From Methyloversatilis sp. (GTDB taxonomy: Bacteria; Pseudomonadota; Gammaproteobacteria; Burkholderiales; Rhodocyclaceae), in contig JAEUNO010000005.1 in assembly GCA_016791045.1 (NCBI GenBank), forward strand, positions 62,001 to 126,000: a stretch of DNA of 64,000 bases, given 5' to 3'. The notes beneath the pieces are model-generated. The model worked only from the letters and a program-made list of their open reading frames with translations. It made no database searches and was not told the DNA's origin. Shown here piece by piece: positions 1-8,634 of this stretch. Every line of letters begins with the position of its first letter. Positions within the stretch are counted from its first letter, which is position 1. The position numbers and the translations under genes are program-made.

Positions 1-1737
1 CGCGAACATGCGACGCGCCACGTCTTCCATCAGCGGCGACTCTTTCGGATACGCGCCCTGCGGGCTGGTTTCGACCTCGATGACCGACATCGCATGCGGC
101 ACCGGGTAGCGCTTGAGCACATCGTCGAGCAGCACTTCCGCGGCCAGACGGCGGCCCGGCATTTCGGCGCGCGACGGAAAGCCGTCGCCATCGATGTGGG
201 CGAAGAACATGCGGCGTCCGGCGGCCGTCGTGGTGTCGGCGACCGGCAGTGCAGGCAGCGCCAGCGCCTGACGGATGAAGGCGAAGGGTTCGACGATCCA
301 GCGCGACTGTTCGTCCTCGCCCGGAAGTACGCGCACCACGAAAGGATTCAGCACGTAGCCGCCCCATCCGGTGAGGGCGGCCGCGTCGTAGTGCGTACCG
401 TTCGCATCCGACAGGCGCAGCAGCGTCCGTGCGCCGGGCGCCGACACCCGTATCGGCTCGACGCCCCGTCGCTCCGGAAGCGCCGGCGACTCGTAGCCGA
501 TCAGCGCATCGGCACTGACGACCTTCAGCGCACCTTTCGGTGGGGCCGCGTCGTCGAGCCCTGCGGCGCGAACGAAGCTGCCCGCCGGCTGGAACCCGAA
601 ACTGCCGAATACGGCCACGCGCGTTCCGTCGGCGATGCGCGCAGCCAGCCAGTTCTGCAGCGCGCCGGTGCGATCCGGCGACACATAGCCGTCGAACCAG
701 GCGACGACGCCGGCGTAGTCGCCGGCGGATACCCGATCCGGCAGACTGCCATTGACGTCGACATACTCCGCCACGTAACCCATGTGATTGACCGGCATTT
801 CGGCGTAGCGGTGTGCGTTCGACGCATTGATGCGGGTCGATTCACGGGCGTTGTAGAGGAACATCACCTTGCGCGGCAGCACTTCGATCAGGCCGACGCC
901 GGTTGTTTCGAGCGCGGCATCGGTGACGTAGGGCACGATGCCGTGCGACAGGATGCGTTGGGCCGTCGCGCGCGCCAGCGCGCGGTCGGTCGGCGCCACA
1001 TAGTCGATCGCCAGCACCGTGGCGCCGTACTGGTCGCGGGCAGCGACCAGCTGGCCCAGCAGCCAGTCGCGATCCGCCTGCGACACCTCGACATAGCGTT
1101 TCTTCTTCGCGTCCCAGCCGCGATAGAGGGATTCGGCCGCCACGGCAAACACCTCGCCCCGCAGCGCGGGCAGCAGTTCGAAGCCGCGGTTCATGATGAG
1201 GCGGATGCCCGGAAAGCGCGTGCGCATCAGGCGGATCACCGCCACCAGACCGGCCTGCTGCGCCGCCACGTCTGCGTTCTTCACCAGGTGGTAGGAATCG
1301 AGCGTATCGAGAAAAAAGCCGCGGTAGCCGCGTGACCACAGCGGTGCGATGACCTGTTCGGCGAAGAAAGCCGGCCAGTCCGGCTGCGCCTGATCGATCA
1401 CGATGGACTGCCAGTCGGTATTGCTGCCGATGCGCCACGACGCCGGGATGCGCGAGGCGTAGCCGCGCGAAGGATGCACTTCGCCGACGCTGACATAGGC
1501 GAACAGTTCGCTGCCGGCACCTTCAGCCTTGCCGGCACGGTAGGCGACCGGGTCGAAACCGTGGTCAGGCTCGACCACGGCAATGTCGAACGCCTTCAGC
1601 GAAGCCAGCGGCGCCTGCTTGCCATAGTGCAACGCGATGGAAGGCAGGTCGGCCGCGCGCGCCGCAGCCATGCACGCAACGCCTGAAGCGACCAGACACA
1701 GCAGAAAGTACAGAACACCTCGCAACCCCCGGATCAT
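1..1737 (-). CDS. pelA: PelA-like bifunctional glycoside hydrolase 114 / polysaccharide deacetylase (partial, 3' end beyond window)
   Basis: The frame is open from an ATG at 1737 to the left edge, giving 579 codons without a stop. The N-terminus (about MIRGLRGVLYFLLCLVASGV) is a typical signal peptide, so export is expected. Residues about 35-280 look like a GH114 (endo-alpha-1,4-polygalactosaminidase type) barrel, with segments such as FAYVSVGEVHPSRGY, FFLDTLDSY and LIMNRGFELLP. At residues 514-518 HIDGD begins a deacetylase-like domain, as in PelA of the Pel exopolysaccharide system. PelA proteins are usually over 900 residues, so roughly a third is missing. The gene upstream is an unrelated Anbu operon, so any pel genes would lie to the left. 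It could instead be a stand-alone GH114/deacetylase protein outside a pel operon. Confidence 0.8.
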   Translation of the reverse strand, partial: MIRGLRGVLYFLLCLVASGVACMAAARAADLPSIALHYGKQAPLASLKAFDIAVVEPDHGFDPVAYRAGKAEGAGSELFAYVSVGEVHPSRGYASRIPASWRIGSNTDWQSIVIDQAQPDWPAFFAEQVIAPLWSRGYRGFFLDTLDSYHLVKNADVAAQQAGLVAVIRLMRTRFPGIRLIMNRGFELLPALRGEVFAVAAESLYRGWDAKKKRYVEVSQADRDWLLGQLVAARDQYGATVLAIDYVAPTDRALARATAQRILSHGIVPYVTDAALETTGVGLIEVLPRKVMFLYNARESTRINASNAHRYAEMPVNHMGYVAEYVDVNGSLPDRVSAGDYAGVVAWFDGYVSPDRTGALQNWLAARIADGTRVAVFGSFGFQPAGSFVRAAGLDDAAPPKGALKVVSADALIGYESPALPERRGVEPIRVSAPGARTLLRLSDANGTHYDAAALTGWGGYVLNPFVVRVLPGEDEQSRWIVEPFAFIRQALALPALPVADTTTAAGRRMFFAHIDGDGFPSRAEMPGRRLAAEVLLDDVLKRYPVPHAMSVIEVETSPQGAYPKESPLMEDVARRMFA

Positions 1738-1956
1738 CGGGGTACGCGGCGTGACGCACACATCGCTTGCGCGTGCGCAATGCCAGTCGGCTCGAGCGGA
1801 CATGCTCCGGACAGGTTCGTGGTTGGAATCCGGATTAACGACGGCCTCGCGGGAACCTTTAGCTTTGCGGGCAGGCCGGGGGAAATGCCCGGAAGAACAA
1901 TGGTCCCGCGCGATGCGACGCGTGGTTCGCCGCTTCGCGGCAGGCCCGACGCGACC

Positions 1957-2688
1957 TCAGCCCGGTATCCAGTCCGGCGAGGGCAGCGCGTGGAAGGCCT
2001 CGCGCAGGCTTTCGCCCCAGCGGCTGCGGATCATTTCGAAGTAGGCGTTGTCGGCGTCGATGCGCAGGCTGGAGCACACCTTGAGCCCGTCTCGCCGCAG
2101 CACCAGCAGGTCGAGCGGCAGTCCGACCGACAGGTTGGACCGTATGGTCGAATCCATCGAGATCAGCGCGCACTTGGCCGCCTCGTCGAGCGAGGTTTCC
2201 GGACGGATGACGCGGTCGATGATGGGCTTTCCGTACTTGGCCTCGCCGATCTGGAAGTAAGGCGTGTCGCGTGTCGCCTCGATGAAATTGCCGGCCGAGT
2301 AGATCTGGAACAGACGCGGCACCTCACCCAGTATCTGACCGCCGAGGATGAAGGACGCGTTGAATTCGATGCCGAACTCCTGCAGGGCATCGGCGTCGCG
2401 CGCATACACCTCGCGCAGGCAGTCGCCGACATGGCGCGCCGCTTCGAACAGGTTCGCCACGGTGTGCAGGTTCGGGCCGTCGGTGGTCAGGCGCTCGCGC
2501 AACAGGCTCACCAGCGTCTGCGTGACCGCGAGATTTCCGGCGCTCATCAGCACGAGCACACGTTCGCCCGCGCGCTCGAATACATTCATCTTGCGGAAGG
2601 TATTGATGTGATCGACCCCCGCATTGGTACGGGAATCGGACAGGCAGACCAGCCCGGCGTCGAGCAGCATGCCCACGCAGTAAGTCAT
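1957..2688 (-). CDS. Anbu-type proteasome-like peptidase
   Basis: The 243-residue protein starts MTYCVGMLLDAGLVCLSDSR. Removal of Met would expose an N-terminal Thr nucleophile, and Asp18 and a Lys near residue 33 fit the Thr/Asp/Lys active site of proteasome beta-type hydrolases. Length and N-terminus match Anbu (ancestral beta subunit), a bacterial self-assembling relative of HslV and the 20S proteasome. It is the last gene of a minus-strand set containing ATP-grasp, alpha-E and transglutaminase genes, the known partners of Anbu. Substrate and physiological role of Anbu remain unsettled. The 99-bp gap to the upstream transglutaminase stop shows no clear promoter. Confidence 0.9.
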   Translation of the reverse strand: MTYCVGMLLDAGLVCLSDSRTNAGVDHINTFRKMNVFERAGERVLVLMSAGNLAVTQTLVSLLRERLTTDGPNLHTVANLFEAARHVGDCLREVYARDADALQEFGIEFNASFILGGQILGEVPRLFQIYSAGNFIEATRDTPYFQIGEAKYGKPIIDRVIRPETSLDEAAKCALISMDSTIRSNLSVGLPLDLLVLRRDGLKVCSSLRIDADNAYFEMIRSRWGESLREAFHALPSPDWIPG

Positions 2689-2787
2689 GGCAGAAGTTCC
2701 GGCAGGTGTGGGAGAGGAATGTTATCCGTGTCGGCGGGCCTGTGCGCAGTGCGGCCCGAAAAGCCACAGCCGGGCGAACCTGCCCGC

Positions 2788-3600
2788 TCAGTGGCGGTGT
2801 ACGGACACCCGCGTCACCGTCATCACGGCATGGTCAGCCGTGTCGCTCAGACGCACCGGACAGGCGTCCAGATGATCGCGACCGACCGCCAGCCGGCAGT
2901 AGCCCTGCCCGGCCAGCGACCGTTCGAGCACATCGACGCTGACCCAGCCGGCTTCGCCACCGGCAGCCGGGCCGCTGGCCAGCCAGACATCGACCCAGGT
3001 GTGCGGCGCAGCCCATTCCCCGGCGGCATCGACCAGATAGCCGCTGACGAACCGCGCAGGCAGGCCGGCGGCACGACAGCAGGCGATGAAGGCATGCGCG
3101 ATGTCGGCGCCGCAGCCGCGCCCGGCTTCGAATGCACTGGCGGCACCGGCCGGCGGCACGCATTCCGGCTGGTGGCGCACCGCCCCGCATACCGCGCCGC
3201 TCAGATCAAGCAGTTCGCCCACGGTGTCGCGTCGCGCGCGAAGATGGGTGGCCGCCATCGCATGGGCCTGCTCGTCGCTTTCCGTCAGGCGGCTGGTCGC
3301 CAGATAGGACAGCGGCGACAGCGTGCCCGCATCGCGCGGCATCCACGCCGCATCGTCGGTCATGCGAACCGTCCCGCTGACCAGGATGGACAGCTCGCTG
3401 TGCGGGCGGTCCAGTGTCAGCAGGTGGCCGACATTGCCATGCGCATCGATCGAGCGACGTGCGCTGCCCGGCGCCTGGACCTTCCAGGCCAGCGCCCGCT
3501 GGGTCGAATCCTCGCGCGGCGTCAGTCGCAATTGCTGGATGCTGTACTGCACCGGCCGCGTGTAGCGCAGCGTTGTTTCGTGGCGGATGTCGAGCAGCAT
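2788..3600 (-). CDS. Transglutaminase-like cysteine protease-fold protein of the Anbu cluster
   Basis: The protein has 270 residues. ATG 3600 is chosen because AGAGGAG lies just upstream on the coding strand; an ATG 54 bases further upstream lacks this. The N-terminal half (LLDIRHETTLRYTRPVQ) is the beta-rich domain that precedes transglutaminase-like domains. The core carries GCGADIAHAFIACC at about residues 162-175, then ARFVSGYL and PHTWVDVW. Relatives usually read GVCQDxAH here. The Cys sits one position early (C163) and Gly164 occupies the usual nucleophile position. His and Asp partners appear present downstream. Predicted role: peptide or isopeptide cleavage or ligation with the ATP-grasp and alpha-E partners; no substrate can be inferred. 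Confidence 0.88.
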   Translation of the reverse strand: MLLDIRHETTLRYTRPVQYSIQQLRLTPREDSTQRALAWKVQAPGSARRSIDAHGNVGHLLTLDRPHSELSILVSGTVRMTDDAAWMPRDAGTLSPLSYLATSRLTESDEQAHAMAATHLRARRDTVGELLDLSGAVCGAVRHQPECVPPAGAASAFEAGRGCGADIAHAFIACCRAAGLPARFVSGYLVDAAGEWAAPHTWVDVWLASGPAAGGEAGWVSVDVLERSLAGQGYCRLAVGRDHLDACPVRLSDTADHAVMTVTRVSVHRH

Positions 3601-3628
3601 GGTTATCTCCTCTGATTTCGGCAGACAA

Positions 3629-3787
3629 GTCGCCGCCGGGCCGCCCCCAAGCACGACTTACCCCCTCGGGGGGCGGGACGGACGCAGACCGGCCCAAGGG
3701 GTCGTCAACTCGTCGCCGGCCCGCCCCGGGACGACCTGGCCCCCTCGGGGACGGGCGCAGGCCCGCCCCCCCGAGGGGTGATCAACT
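3629..3787. repeat. Two degenerate tandem copies of a GC-rich palindromic element
   Basis: Two related copies lie end to end, about 3629-3710 and 3712-3787. Each begins GTCGCCG, contains CCCCCTCGGGG and ends with GTCAACT or ATCAACT. The second copy runs through the alpha-E stop codon at 3782-3784. The element separates alpha-E from the transglutaminase gene inside what otherwise looks like one operon. A similar GGGCCGCCCC...CCCCCTCGG arrangement occurs at about 46040-46190. Confidence 0.7.
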
Positions 3788-4732
3788 TGACGACATCGGC
3801 ACCAGGAAGTCTTCGGACACCCGGTTGCCCAGATCGATCACACGTACGATGAACTGCGTCAGGTATTCGTGCAGGCCACGCGCGAACACGTCCTCGATGC
3901 GGCCGAACTTCAGGCTGGCCTGCAGTTCGCCGGCTCGCCTCTCGGTTTCGCTCGAACGGTAGTTCGACAGCGCATTCAGGTTTTCGAACACCTCGACCAT
4001 GCTGGTGCGCAGCGAGCGCGGCATCTGGTCATTCAGGATCAGCAGTTCGGCGACCTTGACCGGCGTGATCAGGTCACGGTAGACCTTGCGATACACCTCG
4101 AATGCCGACACCGAACGCAGCAGCGCGCTCCACTGGTAATAATCGGCTGCGGTATCGGGCGGTGCCGCGCCGTCGACCAGCATGTGGTACTTCACGTCGA
4201 TGAAGCGCGCGGTCGCGTCGGCCCGCTCGAGGAAGGTGCCGAGACGGATGAAGTGAAACGCCTCGTCGCGCAGCATGGTGCCCAGCGTGACGCCGCGCGA
4301 GAGGTGCGAGCGGAACTTGACCCACTCGAAGAATTCGCCGATTTCGCTGCCGGCGAGTTTCCAGCGCGGGTAGTCGCGCATCTTGAGCCAGGTGTCGTTC
4401 GTGGTTTCCCACATTTCCGACGTGATGGTGCCGCGCACCGCGTGGGCGTTTTCGCGCGCCATGCGCAGGCAGCTCATGATCGACGACGGGTTCGTGCCGT
4501 CGAACACCATGAATTCAAGCACTGATTCCATCGTCGCCGCACTGTGCTTGGCGCGGAAAGCGTCTTCCAGACCGGTGATCGACAGTGTCGCCCCCCAGCC
4601 GGCGTCGATGCCGCCCTCGGCCTGCGGCACCATGGACATGCGGTAATTCACGTCCAGCATGCGGGCGACGTTTTCGGCGCGCTCGATGTAGCGCGCCATC
4701 CAGTAGAGGTGATCTGCGGTGCGGCTCAGCAT
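3782..4732 (-). CDS. Alpha-E domain-containing protein (DUF403)
   Basis: The 316-residue, mostly helical protein begins MLSRTADHLYWMARYIERAENVARML, the signature start of the alpha-E (DUF403) family. Its start lies one base after the stop of the ATP-grasp gene, so translation is probably coupled. Alpha-E proteins almost always accompany circularly permuted ATP-grasp and transglutaminase-like proteins and are thought to act with them in synthesis or processing of peptide-like products, but no reaction has been established. It lacks a signal peptide and is probably cytoplasmic. The C-terminal codons overlap the second copy of the intergenic GC-rich repeat. Confidence 0.92.
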   Translation of the reverse strand: MLSRTADHLYWMARYIERAENVARMLDVNYRMSMVPQAEGGIDAGWGATLSITGLEDAFRAKHSAATMESVLEFMVFDGTNPSSIMSCLRMARENAHAVRGTITSEMWETTNDTWLKMRDYPRWKLAGSEIGEFFEWVKFRSHLSRGVTLGTMLRDEAFHFIRLGTFLERADATARFIDVKYHMLVDGAAPPDTAADYYQWSALLRSVSAFEVYRKVYRDLITPVKVAELLILNDQMPRSLRTSMVEVFENLNALSNYRSSETERRAGELQASLKFGRIEDVFARGLHEYLTQFIVRVIDLGNRVSEDFLVPMSSS

Positions 4733-4733
4733 G

Positions 4734-6155
4734 TCAGATTTCCAGTATCCAGGTGTCCTTGGTGCCGCCGCCCTGCGACGAATTCACCACCAGCGAACCT
4801 TCTCGCAGTGCCACGCGGGTCAGGCCGCCCGGAACCATGTTGATGTCCTTGCCCGACAGCACGAACGGACGCAGGTCGATGTGGCGCGGCGCGATGCCGG
4901 CATCGACGAAGGTCGGGCAAGCGGACAGCGCGAGCGTGGGCTGGGCGATGTAGCGATCCGGCGTGTCGATGATGAGCTGCCGGAAGCGTTCGATCTCCTC
5001 CTTGGTCGCACGCGGGCCGATCAGCATGCCGTAGCCGCCTGCGCCGTGCGTCTCCTTGACGACCAGTTCGTCCAGATGGGACAGAACGTAAGCCAGATCG
5101 TCCGGCTTGCGGCACATGAAGGTCGGCACGTTGTTCAGCAGCGGTTCTTCGCCAAGGTAGAAACGGATCATGTCCGGCACATAGGGATAGATCGACTTGT
5201 CGTCGGCCACGCCGGTACCGATCGCATTGGCCAGCGTGACATGTCCGTCGCGATAGACCTGCAGCAGCCCCGGCACGCCAAGCATGGAATCGGGGCGGAA
5301 GGCGAGCGGATCGAGGAAGTCGTCGTCGATGCGGCGGTAGATCACATCGACGCGCTGCGGTCCCTGCGTGGTGCGCATGTACAGGTGCTCGTCACGCACG
5401 AACAGGTCCTGCCCCTCGACCAGCTCGACGCCCATCTGCTGGGCGAGGAAGGCGTGCTCGAAGTAGGCCGAGTTGTAGGCCCCTGGCGTAAGCACGACGA
5501 CCGTCGGATCGATGACCCCGGCCGGCGCGACCGCGCGCAGATTGGTCAGCAGCATGTCCGGATAGTGTTCGACCGGCGCCACGCGGTAGCGCGAGAACAG
5601 CTCCGGGAACAGCCGCATCATCATGCGCCGGTCTTCCAGCATGTAGGACACGCCGGAGGGCACGCGCAGATTGTCTTCCAGCACGTAGAACTCGCCGGCA
5701 CCGGCTCGCACCACGTCGACCCCGGCGATGTGGGCATAGATGCCGCCGGGCACATCGACACCCTGCATCTCCGGGCGATACTGGCTGTTCGACAGGATCT
5801 GTTCGGCCGGCACGTGACCGGCCTTGATGATTTCCTGGTCGTGGTAGACGTCATTCAGGAACATGTTCAGCGCCTTGACCCGCTGGCGCAGGCCGGCCGC
5901 GAGCTGCTTCCACTCCTGCGCCGGAATGATGCGCGGCACGATGTCGAACGGGATCAGGCGTTCCTTGCCGGATTCTTCGCCATAGACGGCGAAGGTGATG
6001 CCGACGCGGTGAAAGACCAGGTCGGCTTCGGCACGCTTCTGGGCAATGCGCTCCGGGGGCGTTTCCGCAAGCCACTTCTTGTATCCGGCGTAGTGACTGC
6101 GCACCGTGCCGTCGGCACTGTTCATTTCGTCATAGATCGACGACGGATTTGCCAT
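4734..6155 (-). CDS. Circularly permuted ATP-grasp protein
   Basis: From ATG 6155 (MANPSSIYDEMNSADGTVRS) the product has 473 residues, the normal family length. The frame stays open upstream to 6233, but that extension (many His, low conservation expected) looks spurious. The sequence matches the circularly permuted ATP-grasp family: YGEESGKERLIPFDIVPRII near the N-terminus, VLEDNLRVPSGVSYMLEDR in the middle and VVKETHGAGGYGMLIGP near the C-terminus as the ATP-binding glycine-rich segment. ATP-grasp enzymes join carboxylates to amines or thiols through acyl phosphates. Here it probably makes a peptide-like bond in the pathway shared with alpha-E, the transglutaminase and Anbu. First gene of the set. 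Confidence 0.92.
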   Translation of the reverse strand: MANPSSIYDEMNSADGTVRSHYAGYKKWLAETPPERIAQKRAEADLVFHRVGITFAVYGEESGKERLIPFDIVPRIIPAQEWKQLAAGLRQRVKALNMFLNDVYHDQEIIKAGHVPAEQILSNSQYRPEMQGVDVPGGIYAHIAGVDVVRAGAGEFYVLEDNLRVPSGVSYMLEDRRMMMRLFPELFSRYRVAPVEHYPDMLLTNLRAVAPAGVIDPTVVVLTPGAYNSAYFEHAFLAQQMGVELVEGQDLFVRDEHLYMRTTQGPQRVDVIYRRIDDDFLDPLAFRPDSMLGVPGLLQVYRDGHVTLANAIGTGVADDKSIYPYVPDMIRFYLGEEPLLNNVPTFMCRKPDDLAYVLSHLDELVVKETHGAGGYGMLIGPRATKEEIERFRQLIIDTPDRYIAQPTLALSACPTFVDAGIAPRHIDLRPFVLSGKDINMVPGGLTRVALREGSLVVNSSQGGGTKDTWILEI

Positions 6156-6320
6156 GATCGTGTTGTCTCGGTGGTGATGTGGCGCGTGTGCTGACTTCAT
6201 CCGGAGCACAGCGAGAAATGTGCCATGCGCCAAAGCCGCGTCGACACTTGAAAACCCCTGCCTCGAATGGGTTTTTGCACCACATCGGTGCGGCGATCGG
6301 ATTCATCTGGTGCAGAGCCG

Positions 6321-6351
6321 CAAAACAAAACGCCCCGCAAGGTGCGGGGCG
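6321..6351 (-). terminator. Rho-independent terminator after the thiolase gene
   Basis: The stem is CGCCCCGCA / TGCGGGGCG with a short loop. Read on the minus strand it is followed by a T-rich run (GTTTTGTTTTG). It lies 27 bases beyond the thiolase stop codon and separates it from the ATP-grasp operon. Confidence 0.9.
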
Positions 6352-6377
6352 TTCCGGAGTGCTGAAGCGGCACGCGC

Positions 6378-7565
6378 TCAGATGCGTTCGATGATGCCGG
6401 CAATGCCCTGCCCGCCGCCGATGCACATCGTGATCAGGCCGTAGCGGCCGCCCGTGCGCTGCAGTTCGTACAGACACTTGACGGTCAGGACGGCGCCGGT
6501 GGCACCGACCGGATGCCCGAGGCCCACTGCACCGCCATTGACGTTCACCTTGGCCGGATCAAGACCGAGTTCGCGCGTCACGCACATCGCCTGCACCGCA
6601 AAGGCCTCGTTCGATTCGATCACGTCGAGATCGCACGCCTTCAGGCCGGCGCGTGCGAGCGCCAGCTTGACGGCGGGAATCGGGCCCGTGCCCATGATGC
6701 TGGGTGCGACGCCGGCGACCGCATAGGACACCAGGCGGGCCAGCGGCTTCGCACCGGTACGCGCCGCGGCACCCGCTTCCATCATGACGATGGCGGCCGC
6801 GCCGTCGTTGATGCCCGAAGCGTTGCCGGCCGTCACCGAGCCATCCTTCTTGAACACCGGGCGCAGCTTCGCCATGCCTTCGATCGTGGCGTCACGACGG
6901 AAATGTTCGTCGGTGTCGATGACCGTCGTACCCTTCTTGGTCTGCACTTCAAGCGGTGCAATCTGCGACTTGAAATGGCCGGCATCGGTTGCAGCCGCCG
7001 CGCGGCGGTGCGATTCGACGGCGAACGCGTCCTGATCTTCACGACCGAAACCGAACTGGCTGGCGATGTTCTCGGCCGTGATGCCCATATGCGTCGTTTC
7101 GAACGGATCGGTCAGTGCGCCGACCATCATGTCGATCATCTTGGTGTCGTTCATGCGGGCGCCCCAGCGCGCCGCCGGCATCAGGTAGCCACCGCGGCTC
7201 ATGGTTTCGACGCCACCGCCGACCGCACATTCGGCGTCGCCCAGCTGGATGGCGTTGGCGGCCGACACGATGGCCTGGAAGCCGGAACCGCACAGGCGGT
7301 TCACGCCCATTGCGCAGGATTCCTGGGCCATGCCGGCATTGAGTGCGACGACGCGCGACACGTACATGTCACGCGCTTCGGTGTGGATCACGTTGCCGAA
7401 CACCAGATGCTGCGCTTCCTTGGCATCGACACCGGCGCGCGCGAACGCGGCCTTGACGACGTGCGCGCCCAGATCACATGCCGTGAAATCCTTCAGCGAA
7501 CCGCCGTAGGCACCGATCGGCGTACGCGCTGCACCCACGATCACCACTTCTCTCTTGTCAGCCAT
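6378..7565 (-). CDS. Acetyl-CoA C-acyltransferase (thiolase)
   Basis: The 395-residue protein is a biosynthetic-type thiolase that condenses or cleaves acyl-CoA. ATG 7565 is preferred over the in-frame GTG at 7571 because AGGGAGG lies eight bases upstream of the ATG. The nucleophile Cys is in NRLCGSGFQAI (near residue 92), the His in GHPVGATGA, and the C-terminal Cys and glycine loop in CIGGGQGIA. It could serve polyhydroxyalkanoate synthesis (PhaA/BktB) or fatty-acid and amino-acid catabolism; there is no phaB or phaC neighbour to decide. It is followed by a strong terminator. Confidence 0.93.
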   Translation of the reverse strand: MADKREVVIVGAARTPIGAYGGSLKDFTACDLGAHVVKAAFARAGVDAKEAQHLVFGNVIHTEARDMYVSRVVALNAGMAQESCAMGVNRLCGSGFQAIVSAANAIQLGDAECAVGGGVETMSRGGYLMPAARWGARMNDTKMIDMMVGALTDPFETTHMGITAENIASQFGFGREDQDAFAVESHRRAAAATDAGHFKSQIAPLEVQTKKGTTVIDTDEHFRRDATIEGMAKLRPVFKKDGSVTAGNASGINDGAAAIVMMEAGAAARTGAKPLARLVSYAVAGVAPSIMGTGPIPAVKLALARAGLKACDLDVIESNEAFAVQAMCVTRELGLDPAKVNVNGGAVGLGHPVGATGAVLTVKCLYELQRTGGRYGLITMCIGGGQGIAGIIERI

Positions 7566-7608
7566 CGCCACAACCTCCCTTGAAATCAGTTTCCGAACAC
7601 GTTTCGAA

Positions 7609-8535
7609 TCAGTTTCCGATATAGCCGGCCAGCGTCAGCAAGCCAAGCAGGATCAGACAAAACACCAGTGTGCGCCAGACCAGGCCAATCGCGCTTTGCA
7701 TCAGATCAACATCGGCGTCGTTGCCCATGCCCAGTTCAGGCCGGTCAGCCACCTCGCCCAGCTCGAACAGCGGCGCACCGAGCTTGACGCCCAGGGCGCC
7801 GGCCCCACTGGCCAGCAGGATGCCGGCCGCCTGTTCGGGCCATCTTGCCGCCTGCGTACGCCAGCAATGCACCGCATCCTCGAAATCGCCGACGATGGCG
7901 AAGGTGGCGGCGGTCATGCGCACGGGTACCCAGTCCAGCCATTCGTACATGCGGCGCGCAAAGCGGCCGAACGCACCGAATTCGATGTTTTCCCGCCGCG
8001 CCCACGACCACGACAGGCGTTCGGTCAGGCGATACAGCAGCGGCCCGGTCGGCCCGGGCAGCAGGGCGAACAGCGCAAGCGGCGCCAGCACGTGCCGGTG
8101 CGCCGCGAGAATGCCCTGCTCGATGGACAGACGGGCGATTTCCTCCGTCTTCAGGCGATCGGTATTGCGTTGCAGCCAGTCCGACAGCTCGCGCCGCGCC
8201 GTGTCCGGATCGTCGGCGCGCAGTGCATCGGCAATCGCTTCGAAATGATGACTGAACTGGCGGAAACCCATGGTGGCGTAGAGCACCAGCACATTGAGCG
8301 CCCAGCCGAGCAAGGGGTTGATCCACACCAGAACGAGGTACAGGCACCACACCGCAAACACCGGCAGGCCGACTGCGAGCACCCAGGCGATCACGCCATG
8401 CCGTGCTTCACCGGCATTGAGGCGCTGTTCGAACCAGAAGGCGTAGCGGGCAAGCGGCCCCGCCACTACGCGTTCGTAGGACAGCGGTTTGAATTGCTCG
8501 ATCAGGAGTGCGACGAAGAGGGACAGCCAGGTCAT
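7609..8535 (-). CDS. CobD/CbiB family (AmpE-like) membrane protein
   Basis: The 308-residue protein begins MTWLSLFVALLIEQFKPLS and has four to five hydrophobic segments, including AWVLAVGLPVFAVWCLYLVLV and a C-terminal VFCLILLGLLTLAGYI. This resembles the CobD/CbiB family protein found in betaproteobacteria, related to AmpE. True CobD makes adenosylcobinamide phosphate, but no cobalamin synthesis genes flank this one, so a role in vitamin B12 synthesis is doubtful. The thiolase gene follows after 43 bases. That gap repeats the 13 bases that span the end of this gene. Confidence 0.8.
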   Translation of the reverse strand: MTWLSLFVALLIEQFKPLSYERVVAGPLARYAFWFEQRLNAGEARHGVIAWVLAVGLPVFAVWCLYLVLVWINPLLGWALNVLVLYATMGFRQFSHHFEAIADALRADDPDTARRELSDWLQRNTDRLKTEEIARLSIEQGILAAHRHVLAPLALFALLPGPTGPLLYRLTERLSWSWARRENIEFGAFGRFARRMYEWLDWVPVRMTAATFAIVGDFEDAVHCWRTQAARWPEQAAGILLASGAGALGVKLGAPLFELGEVADRPELGMGNDADVDLMQSAIGLVWRTLVFCLILLGLLTLAGYIGN

Positions 8536-8634
8536 GAAGAAGCGTCAGTTGCCGTGCCAGCCTGCGGACGATAGCACACCGCGGAATCCGGCGCCGGGCG
8601 GGCATCCGCGGCCAGATGTCAACACAGTCCGTTG

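Noticed and set aside
1780-3615. 611-codon open frame on the plus strand
   Set aside because: It is antisense to the Anbu and transglutaminase genes, has no recognisable domain, and is a codon-bias shadow common in high-GC DNA.
4719-6194. 491-codon plus-strand frame, and similar long antisense frames at 11707-13092, 33428-34759 and 22092-23441
   Set aside because: All mirror well-supported genes (ATP-grasp, argG, icd, MFS) and lack any domain signature or ribosome site.
6378-7565. Assigning the thiolase specifically to polyhydroxyalkanoate synthesis (phaA)
   Set aside because: No phaB, phaC or phasin gene adjoins it and thiolases with this sequence type serve several pathways.
7609-8535. 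Reading the CobD/CbiB family gene as a true cobalamin synthesis enzyme linked to the B12-type regulator
   Set aside because: No other cob genes are nearby, and the family member is AmpE-like; the link to the regulator 20 kb away would be speculation.
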